64,000 bases of DNA from Siphonodentalium dalli (GCA_032622095.1 CP136067.1:135595990-135659989), one strand, 5' to 3'. Counted from the first letter of the stretch, positions 1-10,924 are shown. Numbers and translations are program-made. The notes: generated by a model from the letters alone, not told the origin.

Positions 1-72
1 GTACCTGTAACTTTTCAGGATTTAGTAGGAAATATGGCTTGTTGCCATTCATCGGAAAGCTCTCAGTGATTT
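1..72. repeat. MITE-A, partial copy
   Basis: The window opens inside one arm of the A foldback. The stretch from TTTCAGGATTTAG to GGAAAGCTCTC matches the internal part of full A copies such as 32536-32747. The left end is cut by the window edge and the second arm is missing. Confidence 0.8.
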
Positions 73-75
73 TGC

Positions 76-515
76 CATCCAGAGTCAGTGCATTTAATTA
101 ATATATCAGAATGACAGCGTGTGTTGGTAATTTGGATTAATATTCGTAAAAAGAACAACTTTGAGCAAGATTTATTCTCCATTTCTATTGAATCACCCTA
201 CCGGAGTGTTTCACATCAATTTAAAGATACGGGTGGCCTTCCATGTGGGTATAGGTTTTAAAATAGTCCCATCCGCTGAAACCGTCATAAACAGAAAGGA
301 TGTGGTTCATATACAAATCATAAATATCGCATACATTGCATGTTATTGTCGCATTTGTACTCTTGGTTATGTAAACAAACATCAAAGGCATTACGTTATG
401 ATTGTTTTTTGACAAACACTTGGAATTACCATATCGTCCAATGAAAATGTTCCGTTGCACTGTGGAATGCATAGATAAAATTATTGGCGCAATCAACAAT
501 CGCATTTTAATCACA
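76..515 (-). repeat. Family I repeat, inverted orientation
   Basis: Contains the reverse complement of blocks seen at 2391-2745 and 49555-49955: a run of ATTAATTAA, then a TTTGAGCAAGATT-like block, then the end block GAGTGTTTCACATCA. No coding capacity; short open frames here do not recur as protein. Internal limits are uncertain. Confidence 0.55.
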
Positions 516-929
516 CCAAATTTTATTTTAATCGACCCATTCTACCCCCTGTCAATTCAAAATCAAGCTAATTCACGTTACTTCATGATTGGGAAATAAT
601 CGGACAGAAAATGTGTACATAATATAATTGTTCTTGCAAAGAGATGAATATTTTACAATCCAGTTAGTATTTTCTCCTAACCTATATATGGTCATACATA
701 CCAAATAAGGAATATTAATATGAGTCGTATTGTGAGTTGTAAGTTGTAGGCGCACCGAATTAGTGGTTTTACAACCGACATATAAATCACGAGAATCTAA
801 ATAAGGAAATGACGCAATATCGTGATTCTGCTTATAAACAATCTACTGCGCTTTTTGTGAGAAACTAAACAACAGTCGACCTGTATTTTCTCGGACACAA
901 ACAATGTTTTGTGAATAATATCACATTCA
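516..929. other. Intergenic, nothing recognised
   Basis: AT-rich sequence without a convincing exon, RNA gene or a repeat that I can match elsewhere in the window. Confidence 0.5.
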
Positions 930-1480
930 TATCATCATTATGCTATACTATTTAGTATATTCTTGTGGAAATTATCATAATTTGATAATGTTATTTCTAA
1001 ATTATAACCTACAACGAAGGCTGCCTTTCCCTTTAATGATAACTCTCCATTAATGCCATTACCGGTATGCATATCAAAATTTTCTTATGTAAACTTTACT
1101 GTTACAGTGGAATTTCCGATAAAAGTCCAATTAGTCCAATAAGATACCAAAGTTTAATCAAAACTTGACAGTGAAAATAGGTCAAAGCATTGAAAATTAT
1201 TATGAACATCATATTCAGAATAAAATATTTGATCTTGAAAAAATACATGATTTAGCATTGTTTGTTGACAAATCACTTAACAGTTTTGTTTACATGACAA
1301 TGGTTTCAACACGTGAAATTTCGTTATTGGAGAACTTTCAATAATTAATATAAGAACAAAGTTGATCTATTTCTCTGTGTTCTTCTTCGTGGCGATGTTT
1401 TTACAGTCTTTTTTATATTTTTGGGCATTCACCCACTGCGAGTGCCTTGGGTCCCTTTAAGCATTTTAGACAGGTTTGGT
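930..1480. repeat. Family L dispersed repeat
   Basis: Shares blocks with 15130-15420, 21330-21870, 22700-22940 and 24190-24420: a TTTACATRACAATGG-like block, then AAGAACAAAGTTGATCTAT, a TGTTCTT block and a final block near CCCTTTAA. The copies are strongly diverged, suggesting an old element. Confidence 0.45.
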
Positions 1481-1541
1481 TATACTTGGATAATTGAAAG
1501 CTGTTGATTGGGAAAATGAATAGTTTATACCATGTCAAGTA

Positions 1542-1735
1542 CAGCAATGCCCTAAATAATCGACTCCTTAACCACAGCAGAATTATTGGTAATTTTTCAG
1601 GATTTAGTCGGAAATATGACTTGTTGTCTCACTGAGAGCTTTCCGATGAATGGCAAAAAGCCATATTTCCAAATAAATTCTGAAAAATGGGTAATTCTGC
1701 TGTGGTTAAGGAGTCGATTATTTAGGGCATTACTG
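1542..1735. mobile_element. MITE-A full foldback copy
   Basis: Near-perfect long palindrome that begins CAGCAATGCCC and ends GGGCATTACTG, flanked by TA on both sides. The two arms meet in the middle around GAGAGCTTTCC. The TA duplication and CAGT-type ends fit a non-autonomous Tc1/mariner-like element. No coding sequence. Confidence 0.85.
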
Positions 1736-1788
1736 TACACCTACATAGACCAGATGTAGGGCACCCATGAACTTCTTATGATGATTGA

Positions 1789-1807
1789 AGAGAGAGAGAG
1801 AGAGAGA
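1789..1807. repeat. AG dinucleotide microsatellite
   Basis: About nine uninterrupted AG units. Confidence 0.9.
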
Positions 1808-1808
1808 T

Positions 1809-2370
1809 ATGTTTATTCCTCTAAATATGGAGATAAGTATAGTATATATTCTACTCTGTAGTACACTGCCAGAGAGCGGGTACTGTTCCATGTAGGCGGA
1901 GCTTTGGTATTTTTAGACTTGGATATTTTAGTAAAGTTCTATCGACAGTACTGTATAATATAGGAATATATTAAAGCCATATTGGGGACTTATTTCAGTG
2001 AATAAAACTGAGAAGTTATTACATCCCAAGCAAATTATCTGCTGGAAGAATATAGCAATCAACTAAGATTGTCGAAAATTCTCAATCTCATCGAATGTGC
2101 GATTTCAGAGAACACAACATCTGAACTATACATGTATGCACAAATGTAAATATTTACTCCTTTATTCTGGATGAAATATTGGGTGATAAACAAAAGGCAA
2201 TGATTCCGTCAACAATATCCACTGTATTTGCATCATTTCTATAAATGACGCTGTTTTATTCTAACATATACTTGAATATTAACCCCTTGAACCCTGTTAA
2301 AAAGGGTTAAAATTTTGAAAATAACTAATTTGGGCGAGTTCATTTGTTATTCCATTATGGACACCACAGC
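1809..2370. other. Intergenic, nothing recognised
   Basis: No exon-like frame, RNA gene or repeat recognised. Confidence 0.5.
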
Positions 2371-2410
2371 AGAGTGTTTCACGTCACTTTAAAGTGATGT
2401 GAAACACTCT
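2371..2410. repeat. 40-bp near-perfect palindrome
   Basis: AGAGTGTTTCAC is mirrored by GTGAAACACTCT with one mismatch across the centre. It lies at the 5' boundary of a family I copy and joins two I-type ends head to head. Confidence 0.7.
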
Positions 2411-2745
2411 GGTTGGGTGATCAAATAGAAATTGAGAATAATCTTGCTCAAAGTAGTTACTTTTTACGAATAATAATCCAAATTGACAACACACACCGTC
2501 ATTTTCATATATTAATTACACTTTCGATGGCGAAATTAATTGTGTTAGTTTATTTCCAAAAGTTGAGTCCTGAATTGAGATGTAAATATTTACAATTGAG
2601 CATAGTTCAGATGATGTTTTCTATGGAGTGGTATGGTCGGTATCTTTGAATTTTTCGGCGACGTTAGTAGAATGCTATATTTCGCAGGTTGCCATATCGC
2701 ATAAGTATTAACTTATCAATTTCACGCACCCGAACAGATAATGTC
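2391..2745 (+). repeat. Family I repeat, forward copy
   Basis: Starts AAAGTGATGTGAAACACTC and ends near CCGAACAGATAATGTCTTTAA. The same order of blocks occurs at 49555-49955 and, inverted, at 76-515 and 42432-42670. No terminal inverted repeat is evident. Confidence 0.6.
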
Positions 2746-2762
2746 TTTAATCTGCATGGTAT

Positions 2763-2834
2763 TTTTATGTTTACCCATACCATAGTATGGTAAACATAAT
2801 GTCGACGTCCGGATTGACCACTCGTCGTCCGTCC

Positions 2835-2865
<31 letters not shown>

Positions 2866-3320
2866 CGTGGACACTTTACGCATGGTGCGATAACTCAAAT
2901 ATTTTATATCTGATCGGAACCAAATTTTGTATATGAATTTCTCAGCACCAAATACAGATCGAGTTCGAATATGGGTTCGATCCAAGTTTTTTTTACAGAG
3001 TTATGGCCCTTTTTCGACTTAGAATTCATGCATGCTACCATAACTCAAAATAATTTTATCTGATCAGAATCAAATTTGGTATGCAAGTTTCTCGGACCAA
3101 AATACAGATCGAGTTCGAATATTTTTTAATGGAGTTATGGCCCTTTGACTTAGAATTTCTGCATATTTTGATAAATCAACCATTTTTCAGCTGATAAGAA
3201 CCAAATTTGGTATGCGAGTTTCTCAACTCAAAATACAAATCGAGATTGAATATGGGTTAGATCCAACATTTTATACCAGAGTTATGGCCCTTTTTCAACT
3301 AAGAATTGAACAGATAACCA
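2763..3320. repeat. Family J element with tandem about 110-bp units
   Basis: Opens with a short palindrome around ACCATAGTATGGT, then a GTCT tetranucleotide run at about 2829-2872, followed by about three diverged units. Each has an AACCAAATTTGGTATG-like block, an AAAATACAGATCGAG block and GAGTTATGGCCCTTTTT. Related copies are at 3678-3935, 8850-9200, 45060-45460 and 47100-47340. Confidence 0.65.
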
Positions 3321-3677
3321 TAGCAGTGAACAACTAATTGATTACCAGCAGTATCACTTTATCTCTGTGGAGACAAACAGTAAATCTGAGTTATTGATAA
3401 TTAGAGTTATTTTTAGACATTAGTGTGATGTGTAACCAGATATATGTTTTTGAGGGACAGGACACTGGCTTGCAGGCTGTAGCTCTATCTAATTAATTTT
3501 CACTCTTACTCTGGGTTTCTGAGAAGGTTTCTATGCCAGGAAAGATGGGAATAAATTGTGTTTTATCACATATTTTGTCATGTTTGTCCAGTGTTTCACA
3601 GACAAAAAAATCAAATGCATGCCCATGCTGGTGGAGATGGGAAAATTGATACTTTAATACCCACAAAAGACAAATTT
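3321..3677. other. Intergenic, nothing recognised
   Basis: No exon, RNA or matched repeat seen between two family J copies. Confidence 0.5.
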
Positions 3678-3935
3678 TTATGTTTAGCCATATCATAGTA
3701 TGGAAGTGTCAACATCCGGATTGACCAACTGTCATTAGTCCATCCATCTGTTTGTCTGTAGACACTTTACGCATGGTGCGATAACTCAAACATTTTTTAT
3801 ATGATCAGAACCAAATTTTTGTATATGAATTTCTCAGCACAAAAGACAGATCGAGTTCGAATATGTGTTTGATCAGACAATTTTTAACTGATTTATGGCT
3901 CTTTTTCAACAAAAAAAATATTCACTCTTAAAAAA
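3678..3935. repeat. Family J element, shorter copy
   Basis: Begins with TATGTTTAGCCATATCATAG like the start of the 2763 copy and retains a single tandem unit. Confidence 0.6.
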
Positions 3936-4684
3936 ATAAATTTAGTTTGAATTCCTTGCCCTATTTAACATAAGCCTGTGATTTATTGACAGCTCTGCCG
4001 TATAACAGATATTAATCGGTCAGCAGTGAGGTGTTCATCTTGATTGCTGTTGTGGGTAGAATTTGATACATTATCATTATATTGGAATCTCTTGATCAAG
4101 TATTGCATGTCCAGGTCACCTTTTCACATTTAACCCAAGGCTGTGGTGGTTCAGCATTACAGATCCTGTTCAAGTGCATTCTCTTATATAAATGTGAGTG
4201 ACACATAAATTCCAGTAATTTGTGTTATGTGCATTGTCTATAATAGTACCTAACAGTATACTCTATAATTCAACATCAAAACTCTCATTTATAATTCCGA
4301 TCAGAGTAATTTACTATCGCCAAGGGATGGGTTAACATCTGCCGATCGTGATCGGCCTCTCGTTTATCGTATATTTTTCAAATTTTCAATGAAGAGGTCT
4401 ATTGTTTTCATCTCATTGATAACTCTTGTAAAATATGAATCAAACAAGGGTAGTAAGAATCTCATAGAATTAGGAATAATAAAACGTCCAATATTTTAAC
4501 AAAATTGACTTTTGCTAGTGGTTGTTCGAATGTAGCGAGGGTGGTAACTCTATTTTGTTGTTTGATCATTTATAAAAATATTGTGCTGGACATAATTTTT
4601 ACTGAAATAAAAGTGCTCTGGTCACAGACTTTTTGAGGTGTTGCTGTCTGGAATATCTCTGAGATCTACTGATTTGGGTTGCAC
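3936..4684. other. 3' flank of the receptor gene with a decayed D element
   Basis: At about 4133-4200 a degraded MITE-D end can be seen: a CAGCATTACAGATCCTG block followed by a TGCATTCTCTTATAT block. The rest is downstream of the minus-strand receptor gene. No clear polyadenylation site was identified. Confidence 0.4.
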
Positions 4685-5917
4685 TTAAATATTGGAAAGC
4701 TGTTTTTGTCCCTTTCTGCGAAATAAAATAATATAGTAAATATGACAGAGGTGGTTATAAAAAAATAGCAAAGTCGCTTTGAAGAAAACCGAATCAAGAC
4801 TTTCATGCAGCGAATCAAACCATTTCTGTTTTGTGACCTCATCCCGAAATTCCTGATGTTTTACCCTGGCGATAAATGCACACGCTCCTAGTACAGGTTT
4901 GTTTGCCCTTTCAATATTGCAGTTTATTATCGTCAGTATAACGGATACTGAGCTGTGTCCGAGCATCATCGTTATGTAAACCTCGAGCAGACAAATATTA
5001 TCGCCATTCGCTCGTAGAAATGACGATATGAAGTTCAAGATGATGATGTATGATAAAAGAACTGTTATCGAATAAGAAATGCGTTCTCCACAATGTACTG
5101 GGATTTGGAATGAGAAGATCTTTAGCAGGCTCAGAATCAGTAACGGAATGATCGTGTTCATTACAATGAATGCTGGTCTTCTCTCCAATACTAGTTTTAC
5201 AACGTAATAGCTTGAACGGTTTCCTTGGTGAATATTTCCGATGATTTTCCAGTTACTGTTCTCAGATATAACACATGGTGCTTCTTTTCCTGTGTTTTCT
5301 TTTGGCTTGAAATTTGTGTGTACCTCAGTCCACTCGTATGACCAGTCCTCAAATATCAAATAGCATACCTGTTGGTCAAACGGGAAGTATGAAATATTAA
5401 CGTTACAGTCACTTTTGAACATTGATCCTGGGAGCCAAGAAATATTTCCGTCATTCTTTATTGTTACCTTTGTTAATTTAACGTAAAGGTCAATCCGCGA
5501 TTCCTGAAAGTTTATCAGTTCTATATGCGGCAGCCAAATATTTTTAGACAGAAGCACTATTTCAGAGATATTGCCATATTGTGACACATTCCACTGTAGC
5601 GTTTCATCTTTCCAAGTTACATCCAGGAATCCTGTTGTCCACAGAACTTGGTCTATTTCATCAAGTTTGAAGACTTTCATTAAATTGAAAGACATTTCTA
5701 TATCAAGAATTCTCTGCCCATGTTTCACTGGTATGATATCTGGGGTATGTCCTTTCGTAATATGATCATATAACAGTTTTATGTGGGTGTCTAATCCATT
5801 GCCACGTGAAAAGAACAGGATCAGAAACAGAACTTGAAACATGATTATTGTAGCACAATAACACAGATTTTCGATTACACTATGTTGCAGCCACCATCCG
5901 TCTGTGACACCCAGCAA
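4685..5917 (-). CDS. Cys-loop ligand-gated ion channel subunit, divergent nAChR-like
   Basis: Membrane receptor subunit of the pentameric Cys-loop family. The frame encodes 410 residues without a visible intron. Met26 (codon at 5840-5842) is the likelier start because it opens a signal peptide, MFQVLFLILFFSRG; from there it is 385 residues. Visible landmarks: loop-D region with Trp102 and Trp109, WLP at 128-130, Cys-loop Cys171 to Cys185 with 13 residues between and FPFD inside, loop-B Trp192, four membrane segments at about 248-270 (with Pro258), 279-300, 308-331 and 380-402. Gly277-Glu278-Arg279 before M2 resembles the cation-selective filter. Oddities: no vicinal cysteine pair in loop C (only Cys215), no loop-A tyrosine, Arg-Ala-Asn where Pro-Ala-Thr is usual after M2, and a short M3-M4 loop of about 45 residues. 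Acetylcholine binding is therefore doubtful; it could respond to another ligand or be an accessory subunit. Confidence 0.9.
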   Translation of the reverse strand: MLGVTDGWWLQHSVIENLCYCATIIMFQVLFLILFFSRGNGLDTHIKLLYDHITKGHTPDIIPVKHGQRILDIEMSFNLMKVFKLDEIDQVLWTTGFLDVTWKDETLQWNVSQYGNISEIVLLSKNIWLPHIELINFQESRIDLYVKLTKVTIKNDGNISWLPGSMFKSDCNVNISYFPFDQQVCYLIFEDWSYEWTEVHTNFKPKENTGKEAPCVISENSNWKIIGNIHQGNRSSYYVVKLVLERRPAFIVMNTIIPLLILSLLKIFSFQIPVHCGERISYSITVLLSYIIILNFISSFLRANGDNICLLEVYITMMLGHSSVSVILTIINCNIERANKPVLGACAFIARVKHQEFRDEVTKQKWFDSLHESLDSVFFKATLLFFYNHLCHIYYIILFRRKGQKQLSNI

Positions 5918-5983
5918 CTGAATTGTCTATAAATATTCCAGTCGATGATTCAATTGTGAAAAAAGTTACTCATAAATTTGTTA

Positions 5984-6105
5984 CAAGCCTGAATTTAGTG
6001 TGTCTGCCATTTGCAGAATGAGGTCCCCAGGGGGTGAATTTAGTGACACTATCACGCATAGTGGGCTAGCATCACTAAATTCACCCACTGGGGACCTCAT
6101 TCTGC
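5984..6105. mobile_element. MITE-E, truncated copy
   Basis: Begins CAAGCCTGAATTTAGTGTG, has the AGAATGAGGTCCCC block and the first hairpin around CATAGTGGGCTAGCATC, and stops after CTCATTCTGC. It lies just upstream of the receptor gene start. The right end is missing. Confidence 0.75.
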
Positions 6106-6180
6106 TTATGCCATCTTTTCTGGAAAGTTTCTTTATTATCAAATTTCCATAGAAACCTCTTCACATAGATTCTATTTCTT

Positions 6181-8113
6181 TTTAGCTCAACTTTACTTTG
6201 TAAAGTTTGAGCTATTGCCATGGCTTTGTCGTCCGTCGTCCGTGTGTACGTGTGTGCGTGTGTACGTGTGTACGTGTGTACGTGTGTACGTGTGTACGTA
6301 AGGCGTCAACAATGCAGTCTACAGGTCGTACCTTTGGTCGGATCATTATGAAATTTGTCATAGCTGTTGACATCAACATTTAGACCAGAATGATTAATTT
6401 TGGGGTCATTCGGTAAAAAAACATGGCCGCCAGTGGCCATCTTGCATTTCAAAATTCAATCCATTAGCACGGGCTACAGGGCGTACTGTTTGTCTGATCG
6501 TCATGAAATTTGTCATGGATGTTAATATTGACATGTAGATGGGAACGAGTCATTTTGGGGTCAATCGGCCAAAAAACATGGCCGCCAGCAGCCATGTTTT
6601 TACTCTTTGTATGACTAAATCCTTTAGCACGGGCTACAGGTCCTACTTTTAGTCTGATCATCATAAAATTTGTCAAGAATGTTAATAATGACATGTAGAT
6701 GGGAACGAGTCATTTTGGGGTCAATCGGCCAAAAAACATGGCCGCCAGCAGCCATGTTTTTACTCTTTGTATGACTAAATCCTTTAGCACGGGCTACAGG
6801 TCCTACTTTTAGTCTGATCATCATAAAATTTGTCAAGAATGTTAATAATGACATGTAGATGGGAACGAGTCATTTTGGGGTCAATCGGCCAAAAAACATG
6901 GCCGCCAGCAGCCATCTTGGATTTTACTCTTTGTATGACTAAATCCTTTAGGACGGGCTACAGGCCGTACCTTTAGTCTGATCATCATAAAATTTGTCAT
7001 GGCTGTTGAAATTGGAATGTAGATGGGAACGAGTAATTTTGGGGTCATTCGGCCAATAAACATGGCCGCCAGTGGCCATCTTGGATTTCAAAATTTAATC
7101 CATTAGCACGGGCCACAGGTCGTACTGTTCGTCTGATCATCATAAAATTTGTCATGGATGTTAACAATGACATGTAGATGGGAACGAGTAATTTTGGGGT
7201 CATTCGGCCAAAAAACATGGTCGCCAGCAGCCATCTTGGATTTTACTCTTTGTATGACTAAATCCTTTAGCACGGGCTACAGGTTGTACCTTTAGTCTGA
7301 TCATCATAAAATTTGTCGTGAATGTTAATAATGACATGTAGATGGGAACGAGTCATTTTGGGGTCTTTCGGCAGAAAAACATGGCCGCCAGCAGCCATCT
7401 TTGATTTTACTCTTTGTATGACTAAATCCTTTAGCACGGGCTACAGGTCGTACATTTAGTCTGATCATCATAAAATTTGTCATGGCTGTTGAAATTGGAA
7501 TGTAAATGGGAACGAGTCATTTTGGGGTCATTCGGACAAAAAACATGGCCGCCAGTGGCCATCTTGGATTTCAAAATTTAATCCATTAGCATGGGCCACA
7601 GGTCGTACTGTTTGTCTGATCATCATGAAATTTGTCATGGTTGTTAATATTGGATTTTACTCTTTGTATGACTAAATTCTTTAGCATGGGCTACAGGTCG
7701 TACCTTTAGTCTGATCGTCATAAAATTTGTCATAGATGTTAATAATGACATGTAGATGGGAACGAGTCATTTTGGTGTCATTCGGCCAAAAAACATGGCC
7801 GCCAGCAGCCATCTTGGATTTTACTCTTTGTATGACTAAATTCTTTAGCATAGGCTACAGGTCGTACCTTTATTCTGATCGTCATCAAATTTGTCATGGA
7901 TGTTAACGATGACATGTAGATGGGATACAATCATTTTGGGGTCATTCGGCCGAAAACATGGCCGCCAGCAGCCATCTTGGATTTTACTTTTCTCTTCATG
8001 TCTATAAACTAGTATTAGACATTCAACTTTCCACATTCCTAATCGCTCCATTGACTGTAATACATTAAATTATTCCCTTTCCAAGTTGAGCTACAGTGTC
8101 ATTGACACTTTCA
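6181..8113. repeat. Family F element with about ten tandem units of roughly 160 bp
   Basis: Starts TTTAGCTCAACTTTACTTTG, continues with an 8-bp microsatellite (6236-6300), then repeats a unit containing CATGGCCGCCAGCAGCC, ACTCTTTGTATGACTAAAT, CACGGGCTACAGG and GACATGTAGATGGGAACGAG. The unit recurs every 155-160 bp, with one longer interval at 7560-7800. It ends with CAAGTTGAGCTACAGTGTC. The open frames read through the units on the minus strand are by-products of the repeat. Same architecture as 16123-18570. Confidence 0.85.
6236..6300. repeat. GTGTACGT octanucleotide microsatellite
   Basis: About seven tandem copies of an eight-base unit near the left end of the F element. Confidence 0.85.
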
Positions 8114-8129
8114 TTTTATTTTAGTTTCT

Positions 8130-8342
8130 CTATATCCCCAAATTGGTAGAGGACACATTGCATAATCAAGGTTCCCAATGGGTGTACATCACAATATTCA
8201 CCATTTGGGAACTTCAATCTGATTCTAGGTCTCCCATAGCAGTTTAGGCCGGCCTTAGCAGAATGAGGTCCCGCTGTTTGGGATAGCATAACTAAATTCA
8301 CCCTTTGGGGACCTCATTCTGCAAATGACTGACACACTAAAC
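8130..8342. mobile_element. MITE-E, diverged copy
   Basis: Paired GGTTCCCAATGGGTG and AGAATGAGGTCCC blocks make a degraded double hairpin, ending with GACACACTAAACTCAGGCT. The left half is more diverged than the right. Confidence 0.6.
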
Positions 8343-8849
8343 TCAGGCTAAATTTGATATCAATGTTATCAACTATGTTTTCAGTGAATATCGACTTTTC
8401 ATTTGGCTTTTATCACGAGAACCGGTAGCAGAATGTTTTATACAGAATTTTGTAGATTAAACGTGTTAGTTCATGAAAATTTGTATACCATCCCATTTAG
8501 AAGGGAAACAATGTCTGTTGTGGTTATTGTGTCCATGCACTTTTAGCACCCATTACGGTTCCAAGTACCTTTCATGTTCACTACAAAGTCAAACACATGG
8601 ATAATGCATTTGTTTATTTTGTAGCACTATCATTATCTGCTCTACAATCTCCCAGTAAAATGTCAGCAACATCTGATGCAATTTACCTGTTTTTTACGTT
8701 AAAACCGTTCACTTAGTTAAATAATCACTAATGCATTTTGGCTCATTTTCTGTAATCTGTTATACCATTTTGCTATCAAATAATGTTTTAATGGAAGCCA
8801 AGCTTTGGTGTTTATTAAAACCAAAATTTGATTTTGATACGCCTGTTTG
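8343..8849. other. Intergenic, nothing recognised
   Basis: No exon, RNA gene or matched repeat identified. Confidence 0.5.
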
Positions 8850-9200
8850 AAAAAACGGTTTTATTATGTAAATGGGTTGTCCGTCCGTCCCTCTTCTGTC
8901 TGCTTTTGGTTTCCGGATGATAACTTTAGATTGAATCGAGTGAACTGAATCAAATTTGGTATATTAGTTTACCACCCCAAAATACAGATCAAGTCCGCAT
9001 GATTTTGACTGAGTTATGCCCCTTTTTCGACTTAGATTTTACCTGATATGCTGTTTCCAGATGATAACTTTAGATTGAATCGAGTGAACCGAACCACATT
9101 TGGTATACAGATCAAGTTCAAATATGGGTTCTGTCAAGTTTGAATTTGAGTCCAATCCAACCATTTTTGCCGGAGTTATAGGATATTTTGTCTGAAAATA
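8850..9200. repeat. Family J element
   Basis: GTCCGTCCGTCC followed by two units, each with GATGATAACTTTAGATTGAA, AAATTTGGTATA, AAAATACAGATCAAG and TGAGTTATGCCCCTTTTT-type blocks. Confidence 0.6.
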
Positions 9201-9429
9201 GCCGAAAATAAATATTTATTTTTGTTATTATTTTGTCTTAAGTCAAAGGTTTCAAACAAATGAATTAAACCTTGCCCCACTCTACTCCTGAAATAGGTAT
9301 ATTATGCCATGCCTCGACAGCGTGCTCTTGTTTAATATATATGCAACTGGCTGAAACAGGCTCCCTTTAGGAGCCTTTAGTCAACCCTAACCCTAACCCA
9401 TCAGGCAGAATGGGGAGAACAGTATTCAT

Positions 9430-9610
9430 TCATTATCCTCCTCAAACAAAGTTTGACATGGGATACAGAAATGGGTTCCGTCCATCCATCCATCTGTGCA
9501 TCTGCCAATAACAACTTTATATCTCTGGGCATCATAATAGATCGGATTTGAATGGTCTTCGGTTATATTCATGTGTTCCGCCATAGGGAAGGGTCATCCA
9601 CATGGAACAG
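9430..9610. repeat. Family K repeat
   Basis: CCTCAAACAAAGTTTG, GGATACAGAAATGGGTTC and the GTTATATTCATG block recur at 27040-27115, 28370-28500, 28925-29010 and 56450-56620. Confidence 0.5.
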
Positions 9611-9619
9611 GTTTCATTC

Positions 9620-9796
9620 ATTTATTTTTATATCAACTTGACAAAGTCTAGTTTGAGCTTTTGCCATGGGTTGGCATCCGTCGTCTATGTGTCAGTGTGA
9701 TTGCGTATGGGGAGCCATCAATTTTTTGCGAAGTTTGTTAAAAAAAACGATGCCAGCAGCCATCTTGGATTTCAAATTTCAATAAATCCAGAAATA
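9620..9796. repeat. Family F, left-end fragment
   Basis: Diverged AGTTTGAGCTTTTGCCATGG plus one GCCAGCAGCCATCTTGGATT block, then cut by the adjacent D element at TTAA. Confidence 0.6.
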
Positions 9797-9800
9797 TTAA

Positions 9801-10037
9801 CTCTTCCTGAAAATTTGGGAAAACTGTGTGCCAATGCATTCTCTTATATAGGCGAGTCTCCCATAGGGATCCTCTCATATATAAGAGAATTCATTGGCCT
9901 AACAATATTTACCTTGACTTTGAAAACCAGTGCATTCTCTTATATATATGCGAGGCTCTCGAGACTTGCATATACAAGAGATTGCACTGGAACAGGATCT
10001 TTAATGCTGCACAAATGCAGCTCTGTCGTGAAAGTGT
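9801..10037. mobile_element. MITE-D copy with two hairpins
   Basis: Lies between TTAA (9797-9800) and TTAA (10038-10041). Contains two diverged copies of the hairpin core with the CTCCCATAGGG-type apex and the intervening CTAACAATATTTACCTTGAC spacer typical of D. Confidence 0.75.
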
Positions 10038-10042
10038 TTAAA

Positions 10043-10135
10043 CACCAATAAAAGGTTGCACATGCACGGTTTCGGGATCATGTGTTTGGGCTTGAGAAAC
10101 GGGAAATTTACTTTACCTGGCCTTACAAAAGGTGC
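10043..10135. repeat. SINE-like repeat, also at 45736-45925
   Basis: AATATTGCATGC/GGTTTCGGGA, GAGAAACGGGAAATT and TGGCCTTAC blocks occur in the same order at 45736. That second copy continues to an AATA-rich tail. Confidence 0.4.
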
Positions 10136-10143
10136 ATATGGTT

Positions 10144-10595
10144 AAAGGTACTCAATCCGATTCGATGGTCCCCATATAATCAGATTCCAACAACAACAAC
10201 ATTTTTTAGAAATGCCTCTTCAGTTATTAGAATTGATTAATTGCCCAAAAATTATGCTAACCACTGTCAACTATAATATAAAATTGCCCGAATCGTGTTA
10301 ATTCTAAAGATGTTGTTCGATGAAATTTGGCCTTATTATCAACACAAAGCCTCTTAATTTTAGAGTTATCTGTCTTCATCCACAATTTGGTCTGAGACAG
10401 TCGGCTCATCGACTTTTTGCTGGGCCACTAATAAGTCTTGATGGTGAAAAATAATAGATTTAAAAAATTGATATCTAATAACTCGGAGCTTTGATAGGTG
10501 GGTTCCTTGACTCGAATCAAATATTTTTTACCCCCGAAACCAAATAAATAGTAATTGAGGGGCTTTTAATCGGATTATGCATCTTTAAAATTGTT
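10144..10595 (+). mobile_element. Family G TTAA element
   Basis: Starts TTAAAGGTACTCAATCCGA and ends TCGGATTATGCATCTTTAA, so TTAA flanks an imperfect inverted repeat. Interior blocks include CCAACAACAACA, ATTTTAGAGTTATC and the GACTCGAATCAAATATTTTT block. Copies are at 22225, 24421, 34693, 35283 and 47349. Confidence 0.7.
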
Positions 10596-10711
10596 GTAAA
10601 TGGATGTCATGAGTTTGAGGTTGATACGGAATTGACAGTAAGAAACATAAATTTAACTTTTTTATTTGGCCTTATTATTCAATGTTATGCAATGGTATGA
10701 TTTGTTTTCAG

Positions 10712-10823
10712 GCCTTGGCTCGGTATCTAGGCAAACTACAGAATATGCAGAAATTCTGGCAGCAACTCCTAAATCCATCCAGACATTCCTCATGAAACAC
10801 AAGCTATCTCATTTAGAAGACAG
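10712..10823 (+). CDS. Penultimate coding exon of an unrecognised gene
   Basis: Acceptor TTTGTTTTCAG precedes the exon and donor GTGGGTGA follows. The two leading bases complete a codon, and the exon ends in phase 2. The frame reads LGSVSRQTTEYAEILAATPK and continues SIQTFLMKHKLSHLED. Joining it to 13238 preserves the frame and gives ED-R-FEDMD. The ATPKSIQTFLMKHK segment loosely resembles the C-terminal end of NmrA-like NAD(P)-binding proteins, but the match is too weak to name the gene. Upstream exons were not found in the repeat-rich 5' region. Confidence 0.65.
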
Positions 10824-10924
10824 GTGGGTGATGGTAACTAATTTCAATGAAGATATATGTGTGGAAACCAGTGTTTTAACATTGCTTTTAGTTACTTTTT
10901 CCCTTCTGTTCAGTTTCCATATCC

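Noticed and set aside
2829-2872. GTCT run considered as a regulatory or CRISPR-like array
   Set aside because: A simple tetranucleotide microsatellite at the start of a family J element.
6464-7063. Overlapping minus-strand open frames of 60-76 codons with near-identical protein
   Set aside because: They read through the F tandem units; the identity reflects DNA repetition, with no splice signals or family features.
6181-8113. Regular repeats considered as a CRISPR array
   Set aside because: The 160-bp units are contiguous without unique spacers, and the genome is eukaryotic.
9383-9399. CCCTAA repeats resembling telomere sequence
   Set aside because: Only about two and a half units; not enough for an interstitial telomere array.
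9701-10051. 116-codon plus-strand frame
   Set aside because: It crosses an F fragment and a D element with palindromic hairpins; similar peptides (AFSYICES, RMHWHR) appear wherever the hairpin core occurs.
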